Notes under the pieces: generated by a model | Seen by the model: the letters and a program-made list of their open reading frames with translations, nothing else | Told to the model about the DNA's origin: nothing | Database searches by the model: none | Shown here: positions 51,925-60,972 of the stretch, one piece after another | Numbering within the stretch: position 1 is the first letter of the stretch | Layout: the number at the start of each line of letters is the position of its first letter | Position numbers and translations under genes: made by a program | Origin: Paenisporosarcina sp050269735 | GTDB taxonomy: Bacteria > Bacillota > Bacilli > Bacillales_A > Planococcaceae | Direction: 5' to 3' | NCBI RefSeq assembly: GCF_050269735.1 | Contig: NZ_JBNNIX010000002.1 | Span: 248,001-312,000, forward strand | Length of the DNA stretch: 64,000 bases

Positions 51925-52509
51925 TTAAAACTCAGTAGTTTTCAAATCTTCATATGTCAATCCTGTTGCTTTTAGTTGGTCGTAAGTCATTCCGTTGACT
52001 TTCATGACGTTATATGTGACATATGTGTATTCAAGTCGATACGTCAAATGAGCAGGAATAACTTCACGTAAGGTTTTCTCGAAATCACTCATGTTTGGCG
52101 GTATTCCAAGCGTTCCGACAAACCTGATAACAACTGTGTAGTTCGGATTATCTTCACTTACTTCCACTTCACTTGCAGCATAGGATTGAGCCACATTTTT
52201 AATTAGCTCTTTCGTAGTTGTTCCTGCACCACGGAGTTTTGAAATCACAACAGACCTACGCTCCTCTAAAGGTTTTGTTTGCTTTGAAGTGATGCCAAGA
52301 TCATATTCATAGGCTTTCAAACCCCATGTTGCGCTCTGTGCGTTGAATTGATTCAGAGCATCATTGATTCGAGCGTTTAGTAGCTCTAGCTCAACAGCTT
52401 CTGTCTCAATAATTGCCACCGATTCCCGATATTCTTCATACTCTTTTGGCATGTAATCAAACATAGAACGCTCAATATCACGTTCAAGATTCGTCCCTAA
52501 TGGCTTCAC
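51925..52509 (-). CDS. Baseplate protein XkdU-like (DUF2313, YmfQ)
   Basis: 194 residues. ARINDALNQFNAQSATWGLKAYEYDLGI is characteristic of the YmfQ/DUF2313 tail-protein family. The C-terminus carries two copies of MTYDQLKATGLTYEDLKT, the usual XkdU tail pattern. ATGA overlap with the upstream baseplate J gene. It joins the wedge to the tail fibres in contractile phages. Confidence 0.85.
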   Translation of the reverse strand: MKPLGTNLERDIERSMFDYMPKEYEEYRESVAIIETEAVELELLNARINDALNQFNAQSATWGLKAYEYDLGITSKQTKPLEERRSVVISKLRGAGTTTKELIKNVAQSYAASEVEVSEDNPNYTVVIRFVGTLGIPPNMSDFEKTLREVIPAHLTYRLEYTYVTYNVMKVNGMTYDQLKATGLTYEDLKTTEF

Positions 52510-53576
52510 GTGAAGTTCACCGTCCCGATGACACCAACTTGATCATTTGTTGGAGTAATGTTGGCTGTTGCTCCGTTTAATAGTAAATTGGAATAGTCAA
52601 CGATATCTGGAATTTCTAGAAGGACACTTGCAATTCTCGTGTATCGAATCAGTTCACCAGTGAAGGCAATGGATTGAAGGTATGAAACCAATCCCTCGTT
52701 AAACAAAGGAAGAACCTCTTCAACCGTTGAGCTATCTGTCAGAGTAAGCGTTGCGCTAACATTGATTGGCAATTCGGTTGCTCCAACAATTGTGACATCT
52801 GCACCGATTGGGCGAACGCTTTCAATGTATGCTGTTGCGTCAGATATCACAGCAGCATCTGGAGCAGTCTTTGCATCGTCAAGCAATACTAGTTTCACGG
52901 TTCCTGCACCATTCCAAATCGGATAGACTTTTACGTCCCCAACACCTGGAATTTCTTTTGCCCACTGTTCATATTGATATACGTTCCCACTAGTGGCTGG
53001 TCTGCGTACTTTTTCATAGTAGCGATTCAGTAATGGTTGATTATCTTCTCGGTCTGTTCCACCAATAAATTCAACGGGGTTAGTCACCGATGAAACCCCC
53101 GTCAAATCTCCAAGCACCACAACAGCACTGTTCGGATGAACATTTCCATTTGCTCCACCAATTTCAGCAATAGCAGGAACTGTGACGGTTCCGTTTGAGA
53201 GAACACCTTCAGCTGTCGTCAAGAAATAAATAGCTGTTACTTCATCTGTTCTAACTCTTGTCCCATTAGGAATCAAGGTTCCATCTTCTCCAGTGAACGT
53301 TAATTGCCCTATTGCTTGAATCGAAGGTTTCCGAGTGATTCCTTGTGTGCTCACTTTCAAGTCCACAAAGTCATCGGGAGTATCTGCTGTGACGTTTAAC
53401 CCGAGGGCAATAGTGTCATCAAGTGCTACATAAGCCTGTGTAATTTCAAAAGATGCTGGACTGAGTGCGTCATGAATCACAGAACCCTGTCTTTTGTCGA
53501 TATCATCGCTAATTCTCTCTTTCATCCGTTCCAAAATCGAATCTTCTGTTTCATTTGTGTATAGTCGTTCTATCAT
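52506..53576 (-). CDS. Baseplate J-like protein (XkdT)
   Basis: 356 residues. Baseplate wedge protein gpJ type: GSVIHDALSPASFEITQAYVALD, DDFVDLKVSTQGITR and later GGTDREDNQPLLNRYYEKVRRPATSGN are family signatures. It forms the wedge that opens during sheath contraction. Overlaps the XkdS stop by four bases. Confidence 0.92.
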   Translation of the reverse strand: MIERLYTNETEDSILERMKERISDDIDKRQGSVIHDALSPASFEITQAYVALDDTIALGLNVTADTPDDFVDLKVSTQGITRKPSIQAIGQLTFTGEDGTLIPNGTRVRTDEVTAIYFLTTAEGVLSNGTVTVPAIAEIGGANGNVHPNSAVVVLGDLTGVSSVTNPVEFIGGTDREDNQPLLNRYYEKVRRPATSGNVYQYEQWAKEIPGVGDVKVYPIWNGAGTVKLVLLDDAKTAPDAAVISDATAYIESVRPIGADVTIVGATELPINVSATLTLTDSSTVEEVLPLFNEGLVSYLQSIAFTGELIRYTRIASVLLEIPDIVDYSNLLLNGATANITPTNDQVGVIGTVNFT

Positions 53577-53986
53577 ACTGTCACCTCACTTTCTACTGTC
53601 TGACCTGTTGTCAGAGTCACGGAGAACTGGATGAAAACCTTGTCCCCTATATAAGTGACGACAAAATTATTCACACTTGCAATTCGGTCATCATAAATGA
53701 GCGTTTCAGTAACTACCCGAGGGATTTCTTCTTCCAGCAACTCTCGTGTGATGTTGGCTCCAATCAAATTCTCCAGTTCTGAGCCGTATTCATCGTTGTA
53801 AATTAAAAAACGATTACGGACAGTCCGAATCGCTTTTGAAATAAACTGTTTAATGGCTTCCTCTCCGTCAATATTTCCACCGATACGACCATTCAAAAGA
53901 GCATACGTCTTTGAAGGTTCAATCGTTGGTGTTATGTCAAGAAATTCAGTCTCCACTGTTGCTAGTGCTTCAGGGATAATAGCCAT
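53573..53986 (-). CDS. XkdS-like baseplate protein (DUF2634)
   Basis: 137 residues. SKTYALLNGRIGGNIDGEEAIKQFISKAIRTVRNRFLIYNDEYGSEL is the DUF2634/gp25-like region; gp25 proteins are lysozyme-like wedge parts of contractile tails. It overlaps XkdR by one base. No catalytic residues for muramidase are evident. Confidence 0.85.
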   Translation of the reverse strand: MAIIPEALATVETEFLDITPTIEPSKTYALLNGRIGGNIDGEEAIKQFISKAIRTVRNRFLIYNDEYGSELENLIGANITRELLEEEIPRVVTETLIYDDRIASVNNFVVTYIGDKVFIQFSVTLTTGQTVESEVTV

Positions 53987-54360
53987 TAGTCCACCACCTT
54001 ATCAAGTACATAATATTTTTGTGCGTCATTTGCTTCAGCGACCATCACAGAATCACCTGGGCTGATATAGTCGTTAGAAAAAGTCAAGGTTAGCGTGTCT
54101 CCATTGAAAATACCGCTGATTGAATCATGTGTCGACTGACCATTAATTTTGACAACACGCTCATGAGGAAGAAAAGATTGAGGGACAAATAGTGACTCAT
54201 GATCAATCACGAATGGATCACCAGGAATCTGAATAGAGAAAGGAATCACTGACACAACTGTTGCGATATGGTATCGTGTGTCCACGTTATGCCCCTGTTC
54301 CTTCATCAATTGCAAAACCCTTGCAGCCCCGTTTCCTTCTAGTCGATTATTGTTTGTCAT
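53986..54360 (-). CDS. XkdR-like baseplate protein (DUF2577)
   Basis: 124 residues from the ATG at 54360 (MTNNNRLEGNGAARVLQLMKEQG), which overlaps the XkdQ stop by 14 bases; the longer frame to 54441 is unlikely because it would lie inside XkdQ. The pattern fits DUF2577/XkdR, a gp5-like hub part. C-terminus PGDSVMVAEANDAQKYYVLDKV is typical. Confidence 0.8.
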   Translation of the reverse strand: MTNNNRLEGNGAARVLQLMKEQGHNVDTRYHIATVVSVIPFSIQIPGDPFVIDHESLFVPQSFLPHERVVKINGQSTHDSISGIFNGDTLTLTFSNDYISPGDSVMVAEANDAQKYYVLDKVVD

Positions 54361-55345
54361 CGATACCCAACTCCTCATCACTGATTTCAATGGTCGGCAT
54401 TTCAAGCGACTTACTGATTTCCAGTTGCATAGTGTGACCACTAGATGCGTAAGTATGGCTGTCAGAAGTCACATAATATCCACCAGCAAGACCCGTCATA
54501 GGTTCACGTATGTAAACTCCACATCCTGTGACGACACCGTTGATTCCTATCGCTGAAACATCTGCTTGGTCATTGATTACAGCCATTTCTTTTAAGAGCG
54601 TTTCAGCTCTCTGTTTGACCTGTGAAGATGTGGATTTTTCGTCCATTTCCTCATAATGTTGCATGATTCCGTAAAGTTTTTGAGTGTTTGCTGACTTAAC
54701 GGTATGTGTGAATTTATTATCTTTCCCACCTGTTACCTGTACCTGAGTTTTCGTATCTTCAATCGATACTGAATATGAGGCAGAAATCAGGTTTGATCCA
54801 GCAGCAAGAATCCAAGGAGTCACATTGTTTTTATGTTGTTTGATGGTCAATTTTCCATTTTCACTTCCAAAAAAGAATCGCTTACCTGTCTGCTTCTTCG
54901 TTATTACCAATGCTTTGAGCATCATGTCATATAGAGAATGATTTCTCAGAATCAGCGTAGGGATAACGAATCCAGTGTCTTCAATCGTTCCAACAGGGAT
55001 TCCGAAGTCGGTTGCCAACTGTTTGATAATGTCCGAAGCTTTCTTGTTTTTAAACTGTCGAGACGTGGTAGATTTCAACGTGTAATAGTTTCGGTCATAG
55101 CAAGTGACTGTCATGTCGCCTGACTCGTTAATGACCGTATTGAACACTACACCGACAAAGATTCTAACTGTCCCATCATAGAATTGGACGACCTCACTGT
55201 TATTAATAGCAAAAGCCTTGGTTCTCCCATTGATAGTGTTCTTCAATGTTAGAATCAAGGCTCTATTTGGTTTTTCGCTATGACCTTCATTTACAACAGA
55301 TTCCACAAAGTCAGTAATGTCGATATCTCGTACTAAGACTCTCAC
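54347..55345 (-). CDS. XkdQ-like phage late control/hub protein
   Basis: 332 residues. Related to phage late control gene D (gp27-like hub): SYSVSIEDTKTQVQVTGG and a C-terminal lipase-like or LysM-binding region. KKASDIIKQLATDFGIPVGTIEDTG is the diagnostic XkdQ stretch. ATGA overlap with XkdP. Confidence 0.85.
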   Translation of the reverse strand: MRVLVRDIDITDFVESVVNEGHSEKPNRALILTLKNTINGRTKAFAINNSEVVQFYDGTVRIFVGVVFNTVINESGDMTVTCYDRNYYTLKSTTSRQFKNKKASDIIKQLATDFGIPVGTIEDTGFVIPTLILRNHSLYDMMLKALVITKKQTGKRFFFGSENGKLTIKQHKNNVTPWILAAGSNLISASYSVSIEDTKTQVQVTGGKDNKFTHTVKSANTQKLYGIMQHYEEMDEKSTSSQVKQRAETLLKEMAVINDQADVSAIGINGVVTGCGVYIREPMTGLAGGYYVTSDSHTYASSGHTMQLEISKSLEMPTIEISDEELGIDDKQ

Positions 55346-55998
55346 GGGAACACCAGCTTCTGCCCAGGGTAGATAAGATTCGGATTCTTACCAATCACGG
55401 ATTTATTTGCATTGTAGATGTCCATATTTTTAGACCCCTCACCGTAGTGAGCCTTTGCAATTGTCCAAAGGTTGTCCCCTTTTTTAACCGTGTAAGTTTT
55501 AGCCGTAGACTTCTGTTGAGAAGGTCTTTTATTTACACTCGGTTTAGTTGTAGCTCCTTTTGTTTCCACCTTTTTGACAACAGGTTCACGGTATTCCACA
55601 CATGTTATACTGTAAAAGATATCACCCACATGTCCTGCACGTTCGGGTTGGATATCAAAGCTTTCAATCAGAACGGGAATGCTGACATTTGTTCCAGTAA
55701 TCAGAAATCGAATACTTTTTCGTGTGTCTCTCCATGTTTCCATCTGCAACACCCATTGACGAGGGTTCATGAATCCACTGTACTCACAATATGTCGGGTT
55801 GTAGTCACGAGGAAAAAAGGAACCAAAGGTAACATCCTTCAAGTTTCTTTCTCCCGGAATTGTCACTTCACCAAGAGATGCAACCTGGATACGATTCACA
55901 CCGAACGGAGAAGTTACGGTGAACTCTGATGGATTGACTGGGAGACGGAGATACAATCCTTCTCGATCTTTCAGCCAAAATTGAATAGGGTTTGTCAT
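55342..55998 (-). CDS. XkdP-like tail protein with LysM domain
   Basis: 218 residues. N-terminal baseplate hub domain (QFWLKDREGLYLRLPVNPSEF), and a C-terminal LysM domain (about 165-215, YTVKKGDNLWTIAKAHYGEG ... NPNLIYPGQKLVFP) that can bind peptidoglycan. A basic Ser/Thr/Lys-rich linker joins them. ATGA overlap with the tape measure gene. It likely sits at the tail tip. Confidence 0.88.
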   Translation of the reverse strand: MTNPIQFWLKDREGLYLRLPVNPSEFTVTSPFGVNRIQVASLGEVTIPGERNLKDVTFGSFFPRDYNPTYCEYSGFMNPRQWVLQMETWRDTRKSIRFLITGTNVSIPVLIESFDIQPERAGHVGDIFYSITCVEYREPVVKKVETKGATTKPSVNKRPSQQKSTAKTYTVKKGDNLWTIAKAHYGEGSKNMDIYNANKSVIGKNPNLIYPGQKLVFP

Positions 55999-57614
55999 GC
56001 GGTTTGACCCCTTTCACCTTCAAGTAATCTCGCAAGTTGCATAGCAATCTTGTTGATATCGGATTCTTCACGGACGCTCATGTTTTGTACAGTGATATTC
56101 ACGCCACTACTTCCATTTCGATAGTCCTTAGCTTGTTGAGCAGTTAGAACTTTTTCATCCTTATGCAATATTGGCTGATAGCCGTTGTAAGGTACTCTAT
56201 CAAGACCAGCAGCATGTCCTTTTTTAACACCTGTATTGCCCCAATTTCTATCAAGTGCATCACTAGCACTTTTTAAAGTAGGTGCACCAACTTCATTCCA
56301 TGCTTTCTTAGCATTACTGAGCGCACCGGGCAACGTGCCTTTATAAGCGTTCAGTGCCAACTTTCCAAGTGTCGAAGATTGAGCAGCAGACTCAAGTCCG
56401 TTGACAATTCCGTCAAGTAAAGATGAACCTAACTTGGCTCCAACTTCTGCGAATGCTTTGGAATTATTTAGAACACCTAACAATGTTTCCGTGACGTCCG
56501 AAGCAAATTCGATGAGATTGTCTTTTCCTCCACCGTCATACCATGCTTGTAACTTCTCAGCGATATCGGAAACGATGAAGTCAACTTTTCCAAATAATGT
56601 GGATTTACTTTGAAACTCTGGATCGTTTGCGATACTAGTGAACCAATCATATAAGTGAATCACATTGTTAGATAAGCCATTCACCATACTCTCAATGACA
56701 CGACCACCCCATGTAGCGAACTTCTGTATGTCTTCACCCTCTAAACGGTCAAGCAATCCACCAAGGAACGTGCTGACAGCTTTCAGAGAAGGTTCTCCCA
56801 TGTCTCGTAGCACTAATTGGAATCGCTCTTTCACCTGTGCCCACATACCTAATGCCGTACCGCCCATTTCATCAATGAGATGAGTTGTCAGTCCAATCTT
56901 GTTGAAGTAATCATCCAACTTAGTCAACTGTTGATCTAATGGAAGTTTCTTAATCTCATTCATCACAGTCCGTGGAAGTTCAAATCTTTCAACAATGGAC
57001 ATTGCATCACCACTAAATAACTCTCTCAGTGCGAGAACAGAACCCTCAAGACCTTGTTTCGGATCAGATGCCATCAATCGTTCGGTTAAGTTCCACATCT
57101 TTTCCAACTGTTTCACATCTTTGGATTGTGTAATGAAGGACTTACTGTTTCCATACATAGCTTGAGAATCCATGAGTGGCGAATTGATTGAGAATTTATC
57201 AATCATCTTCATATAATCAGCTGATAGTTGTTTGTCATTGAACATTGCACCAATGATGACTTCAGATTGTTGCATCTTCATAGCTTCACCAACAGTGGAA
57301 TTGAATATCTTCACTGCACCATAGGCTGCACTTGCAGCAGCAGCTATCCCAAGAAATCCAGAATTTAAAGGATTGAGTGCTGAGGTTAAACGTCCTACCC
57401 CTTTTATTGCTGGGCTCATGTCATAAGCATGAAGCATCTTGCCCATCTTAGTCCCTGAAGTTGCTAATTTATCAACAGCAGTTCCAGTTTGATTCGCTTT
57501 TGTTCTCATTTTGTCTAAAGCTCGTTGATTACGTTCAACTTGTTTTTCAACATTTCGCATTGGTTGTGTAAATTTATCAACTAAGCTCATGCGCGCGACT
57601 AATTTTACTGCCAT
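55995..57614 (-). CDS. Tail tape measure protein
   Basis: 539 residues. Coiled-coil N-terminus (VDKFTQPMRNVEKQVERNQRALDKM), a hydrophobic membrane-like segment (FLGIAAAASAAYGAVKIF), then long helical regions, and a conserved C-terminal GHAAGLDRVPYNGYQPILHKDEKVLTAQQAKDYR. It sets tail length; at about 0.15 nm per residue (a rule from other phages) the tail would be about 80 nm. The start is in a TAATG overlap with the frameshift extension of the tail chaperone. Confidence 0.9.
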   Translation of the reverse strand: MAVKLVARMSLVDKFTQPMRNVEKQVERNQRALDKMRTKANQTGTAVDKLATSGTKMGKMLHAYDMSPAIKGVGRLTSALNPLNSGFLGIAAAASAAYGAVKIFNSTVGEAMKMQQSEVIIGAMFNDKQLSADYMKMIDKFSINSPLMDSQAMYGNSKSFITQSKDVKQLEKMWNLTERLMASDPKQGLEGSVLALRELFSGDAMSIVERFELPRTVMNEIKKLPLDQQLTKLDDYFNKIGLTTHLIDEMGGTALGMWAQVKERFQLVLRDMGEPSLKAVSTFLGGLLDRLEGEDIQKFATWGGRVIESMVNGLSNNVIHLYDWFTSIANDPEFQSKSTLFGKVDFIVSDIAEKLQAWYDGGGKDNLIEFASDVTETLLGVLNNSKAFAEVGAKLGSSLLDGIVNGLESAAQSSTLGKLALNAYKGTLPGALSNAKKAWNEVGAPTLKSASDALDRNWGNTGVKKGHAAGLDRVPYNGYQPILHKDEKVLTAQQAKDYRNGSSGVNITVQNMSVREESDINKIAMQLARLLEGERGQTA

Positions 57615-57772
57615 TATTTGTTCGCCTCCTTTTCTAACTCAATTTCAAAACGCTGAAATGCCAGGATTGTATTCTTTATGCGTCTTCCTTTTGCGTACAA
57701 TTCATCCGGCATAACATTGTGTCTACGAAAGGCTTCAAACAGAAAGTACATTTCGCCACCCGCAGTTATTAG
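57614..57772 (-). CDS. -1 frameshift extension of the tail assembly chaperone (GT-type)
   Basis: 52 codons in the -1 frame that continue the product of 57769-58167 after slippage at AAAAAAC. It reads LITAGGEMYFLFEAFRRHNV ... QRFEIELEKEANK and ends at TAA overlapping the tape measure ATG. A charged helical tail like this is the T part of gpGT in lambda, which joins chaperone to tape measure. An internal ATG (MYFLFEA...) lacks a strong ribosome site, so frameshift expression is more likely than independent start. Confidence 0.7.
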   Translation of the reverse strand, partial: LITAGGEMYFLFEAFRRHNVMPDELYAKGRRIKNTILAFQRFEIELEKEANK

Positions 57773-58167
57773 TTTTTTATTTCTTCGTAGCTTTCTTCTT
57801 CAGCTTCATCGTCACTAAAACCACTAGCAATCAAGATTTCCTGTTCAAGCTTTTGTTGTTCTCCTGGGAGTAATAGAGCCTTAACCACTTCCCATGCAGA
57901 GCTTGCACCAGCTTTTTCTTTTAACTGATTGTCGTTTAGGTCAGGATTAACAGTTCCTTTGGCAATGGTCAAATAGCCCAGTTTAACTTTATCCCTCTCT
58001 TTTTTACGATTGACTCCCTTGCCCACAAAATAAGTGGCTTGTTCATGAATGCTTTCAACCTCATCAGCAGAAAGTGCTCGAACCTCGAAATGAGTATCAA
58101 GTCGTGCAATATAAACTTCTTTTTTGATATTAAAATCAGCTTTCAATAATGCGTCCAATGCGTTCAT
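57769..58167 (-). CDS. Tail assembly chaperone, XkdN-like (G-type product)
   Basis: 132 residues. N-terminus NALDALLKADFNIKKEVYIARLDTHFEVRALSADEVESIHEQA is the XkdN/gpG-type tail chaperone region; the C-terminus is acidic (SDDEAEEESYEEIKN). It ends in ATA AAA AAC TAA, a canonical slippery heptamer, so part of the product should be a longer fusion. It lies between tube and tape measure, the universal place for this gene. Confidence 0.82.
   Translation of the reverse strand: MNALDALLKADFNIKKEVYIARLDTHFEVRALSADEVESIHEQATYFVGKGVNRKKERDKVKLGYLTIAKGTVNPDLNDNQLKEKAGASSAWEVVKALLLPGEQQKLEQEILIASGFSDDEAEEESYEEIKN
57772..57778 (-). other. Programmed -1 frameshift site (A AAA AAC)
   Basis: The 0-frame codons ATA-AAA-AAC are followed by stop TAA; slipping back one base continues in the -1 frame for 52 codons. 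The heptamer matches X XXY YYZ with X = Y = A and Z = C, the best-known bacterial slippery sequence. Confidence 0.75.
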
Positions 58168-58195
58168 TTTTTATACCTCCAGTAAATGATAAAAA

Positions 58196-58224
58196 TAAAA
58201 AGAGCCAGTGAAATACTGACTCTT
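58196..58224 (-). terminator. Internal hairpin downstream of the tail tube gene
   Basis: On the minus strand AGAGTCAGTATTTCACTGGCTCT, then TTTTATTTTTA. It is partly leaky by position inside the operon and would lower expression of genes after the abundant tube protein. Confidence 0.6.
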
Positions 58225-58233
58225 GAATGGTTA

Positions 58234-58656
58234 TTAATCTAAATACTCATATCCGCTAAATGTGAATGGTGTTTCCTCTGTCACGATTGAACCAGCTTCA
58301 TACCCCATCAGGTTTACTACATCGAATTGAACCCCTTTGATTCGAACTCGTTGTTTTCCTTCAGCTGAATCAGGATCATCCAGTTTCAATATCAGCTCCG
58401 TCACAAACATAGGTGACTTATCATCTGTAAACTGACCAATTCGTTTTGTTAATTCAGGAGTAATCTTATAACCCGTCATGGAACCACTACCTACAACCGA
58501 CATCGCCTTATGCCCTACCCAACGAGTACCAGAACGAGTGATTTCCTCTTTGTTGATTTGAACGGATGCTTGAGCAGCAGTCACGTTTGTCAACCATTGC
58601 CCCTCATGATGAGCGTATCCGTAAGAACCTGAGATTGTTTTGCTTGCGTCTAACAT
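58234..58656 (-). CDS. Phage tail tube protein, XkdM-like
   Basis: 140 residues. A small beta-rich tube protein of the DUF2001/XkdM family: DASKTISGSYGYAHHEGQWLTNVTAAQASV and the C-terminal EETPFTFSGYEYLD. It directly follows the sheath gene and precedes the chaperone, as in PBSX. Expected to be among the most abundant virion proteins. Confidence 0.9.
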   Translation of the reverse strand: MLDASKTISGSYGYAHHEGQWLTNVTAAQASVQINKEEITRSGTRWVGHKAMSVVGSGSMTGYKITPELTKRIGQFTDDKSPMFVTELILKLDDPDSAEGKQRVRIKGVQFDVVNLMGYEAGSIVTEETPFTFSGYEYLD

Positions 58657-58676
58657 TTACTGACACTTCCTTTCTT

Positions 58677-59723
58677 TTAAACTGTGATTGTTAAGAAAAT
58701 TCTTTCCATCGAGTCTAGTTCACGATAGCTGATTGCTAGGAATACTTGATCCCCGACAGAAGCAACGATTGGATCAAGAGTGACCACGATGTCTGTCAAG
58801 ACACCATTCTGCTCAAGTGTTTCCAAATAAACTTTGATTGCTGAAATCAAGGCAGCTTGTCCATCTTCATCGTTGTTGACTTTCCCGATGTAGTTGTCAC
58901 GGGCTGTTTTCTCAACATCCGTAGCAATTGCAATTCGAGATCGTGCTGAACGAATTTTTAAGCCATTCGTTGTGATTGCTGATTCAATCTTCACTTTCTC
59001 ACCGTCATGAACAAGAACTAACGATCCTGCTTCAAGTGCAGAAACTACTTCACTATTACGGAATCGTCTATTTACATCATCAAGAGGTACTTGAGCGAAT
59101 GTCAGAGAACGATTGATTGCCGAACCTGCGATAGCTCCTGCGATATATGGTGCATACTTGCCTGAAGAATAGTCCACTCCACCGACATTTCCTCCTACAA
59201 TTAGATTCACGATAAAATCATGTTCCAATGAAGTGCTACGAGCATTTCCTGTTGCAGGAGTAGAATCATCCGCAGCACTTCCACCCGTTACATACATGAA
59301 TAGTTTTTTCTCAGCAATGTTTTGCTCAAGCCACGTTTTGACGTTTGCATTTTCTCCAGCAGGTGGTTCAATATCCCAAACAAATACGTTGAACGCACGA
59401 GCTTCATACGCTTCTCGCATTGCGATATAATCGGCAGCATCAGGAGTTGCAGGAACTGTATAAACTAGTACTTGTTTGGCTCCACCTTGAAGAACCAATT
59501 TCACTGGTGCAATATTCGCAAGACCGAATAGTTCAAGTGCCTGTGATTCATCCTCAATTGTGTAGAAGTTTTCAGCAACCGCTGTACCCGAATACGTATG
59601 AAGAGGTAAAGCGACAATTCCACGTTCACCACCTGTGATTTGTGCAATCGCTGCATCTTTAAAATTAATATATAGCCCTGGGCGCTTTGGTAACGCTGTT
59701 GGGTTCCATTGTGATATAGGCAT
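58677..59723 (-). CDS. Phage tail sheath protein, XkdK-like
   Basis: 348 residues, shorter than T4 sheath but normal for PBSX-like phages. RPGLYINFKDAAIAQITGGERGIVALPL and the C-terminal tube-facing part ISYRELDSMERIFLTITV identify the contractile-sheath family, proving a contractile tail. The 19-base gap to the tube gene has only a ribosome site. Confidence 0.92.
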   Translation of the reverse strand: MPISQWNPTALPKRPGLYINFKDAAIAQITGGERGIVALPLHTYSGTAVAENFYTIEDESQALELFGLANIAPVKLVLQGGAKQVLVYTVPATPDAADYIAMREAYEARAFNVFVWDIEPPAGENANVKTWLEQNIAEKKLFMYVTGGSAADDSTPATGNARSTSLEHDFIVNLIVGGNVGGVDYSSGKYAPYIAGAIAGSAINRSLTFAQVPLDDVNRRFRNSEVVSALEAGSLVLVHDGEKVKIESAITTNGLKIRSARSRIAIATDVEKTARDNYIGKVNNDEDGQAALISAIKVYLETLEQNGVLTDIVVTLDPIVASVGDQVFLAISYRELDSMERIFLTITV

Positions 59724-59750
59724 TCTCTTGCCTCCATTTCTTTTTTCTAA

Positions 59751-60194
59751 TTAGTAAAACGCTGAAGTGACATTTGCCATCTTTGGAACAACTTCAAATG
59801 TTCGGCTGATGGTATATGATGCCTCGACCATACATAGGAAAGAGTGCAACCCACTATCTGTCTTAAAAACACGGGACATTGAATGATCCTGCATTTTAAT
59901 AAATCGATCTTCGCAAGCCAATGACCCAGTTTCAGTGAAAAGTGCATCTACTTTTGCATGGAGCTCCATCGCTTTGTACATATCTTCAGCATAAAAAATC
60001 AATTGGTAGGAACGTTTTCTGTGCACGAGTGTACGATTTAATTCCTCTGCATCCGTTCCGACCACTAAAAAAACAGCCTGACGGTCAGTCGGCTGTTGCT
60101 TTGCTTCTGCAATGAGTTGAATAGGCTTCAAATTTTCATTTATTAAGCTTTCAAAAGATGAAAACTCTTGTAGTATAGAAATCATTTGCTCCAC
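59751..60194 (-). CDS. Phage tail completion/neck protein (XkdJ-like position)
   Basis: 147 residues. Its beta-alpha pattern (QAVFLVVGTDAEELNRTLVHRKRSYQLIFYAEDMYKAMELHAKVDALF) fits the tail terminator fold, which closes the sheath or tube at the head end. Position between sheath and HK97-gp10-like gene is standard. Overlaps the upstream gene by 13 bases. Family name not certain. Confidence 0.7.
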   Translation of the reverse strand: MEQMISILQEFSSFESLINENLKPIQLIAEAKQQPTDRQAVFLVVGTDAEELNRTLVHRKRSYQLIFYAEDMYKAMELHAKVDALFTETGSLACEDRFIKMQDHSMSRVFKTDSGLHSFLCMVEASYTISRTFEVVPKMANVTSAFY

Positions 60195-60604
60195 CCTATC
60201 TTTCCAAGAGCACTGAGTATTCTACCCTCTAATATCGTTTGCCAACGTGACTCATCAACTGACTTGTCCAAGAATTCATATTCTGTTCCAGGAGTTTGAA
60301 GTTTCTTACCTTCTGCTTGTAGTTCATGTAGGTAATATCCGTAATTAAAACGTCCATAACCACTCGTATGATTAACAGCATTACCTGTAACCATTACGTT
60401 ACTCTCAAGACCATCAGGATTAACTTTTCCTTTGATTTGTTTACGTAAATTCCCACTATCAAGTGGTGCAATATCTCTCGCTTCCATGACCCAATCATCT
60501 TTAATCGAATCTAATCCCTTTACAGCTGCCTCTCCAGCAACTTTTGGGGCATGTTGAATAGCATCATGTAAACTACTTAAATCCATTTCAAATTTAATAG
60601 CCAT
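60182..60604 (-). CDS. HK97 gp10-like head-tail connector protein
   Basis: 140 residues. FEMDLSSLHDAIQ...AREIAPLDSGNLRKQI-type core (here ARDIAPLDSGNLRKQIKG) is the signature of HK97-gp10/XkdI proteins that form part of the tail terminator complex. One-base overlap with the upstream gene. Confidence 0.85.
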   Translation of the reverse strand: MAIKFEMDLSSLHDAIQHAPKVAGEAAVKGLDSIKDDWVMEARDIAPLDSGNLRKQIKGKVNPDGLESNVMVTGNAVNHTSGYGRFNYGYYLHELQAEGKKLQTPGTEYEFLDKSVDESRWQTILEGRILSALGKIGWSK

Positions 60605-60972
60605 TACACATACACCACCGTGAGTATGACTTTACCTGCAAGATTACGTTTAGGTTCAATGTCGAGAGGAGTATAAGTTGTGGTAATACCGAGTTCATTT
60701 GTGTACTCAATAGTGTCTTCATAACGGATGTCAGCAAGTTTATCCAAAATAATCCGAGCACTAGACTGAACTTCATTGGACATAGATTGGTTTACACCAA
60801 CACTACTTGATGCTCTCTTTACTGTTTTTTGTTGTTCATCCAAGCGACACTTCATTGTTACGGTTTCTGGCAATAACGGACGATTGTATTTATCAGTTTT
60901 GTAGGGTTTAGTTACTGTAATTTCTTGCTTCAACGGTATCAACGCCACTTTAAAACACCGTCCATTTAGCAA
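60604..60972 (-). CDS. Head closure (stopper) protein
   Basis: 122 residues. Small beta-rich protein (VTMKCRLDEQQKTVKRASSS... NEVQSSARIILDKLADIRYEDTIEY) at the position of the phage stopper (YqbH/XkdH type). It plugs the portal after DNA packaging. Overlaps the adaptor gene by 23 bases. Assignment by position and strand pattern. Confidence 0.65.
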   Translation of the reverse strand: MLNGRCFKVALIPLKQEITVTKPYKTDKYNRPLLPETVTMKCRLDEQQKTVKRASSSVGVNQSMSNEVQSSARIILDKLADIRYEDTIEYTNELGITTTYTPLDIEPKRNLAGKVILTVVYV

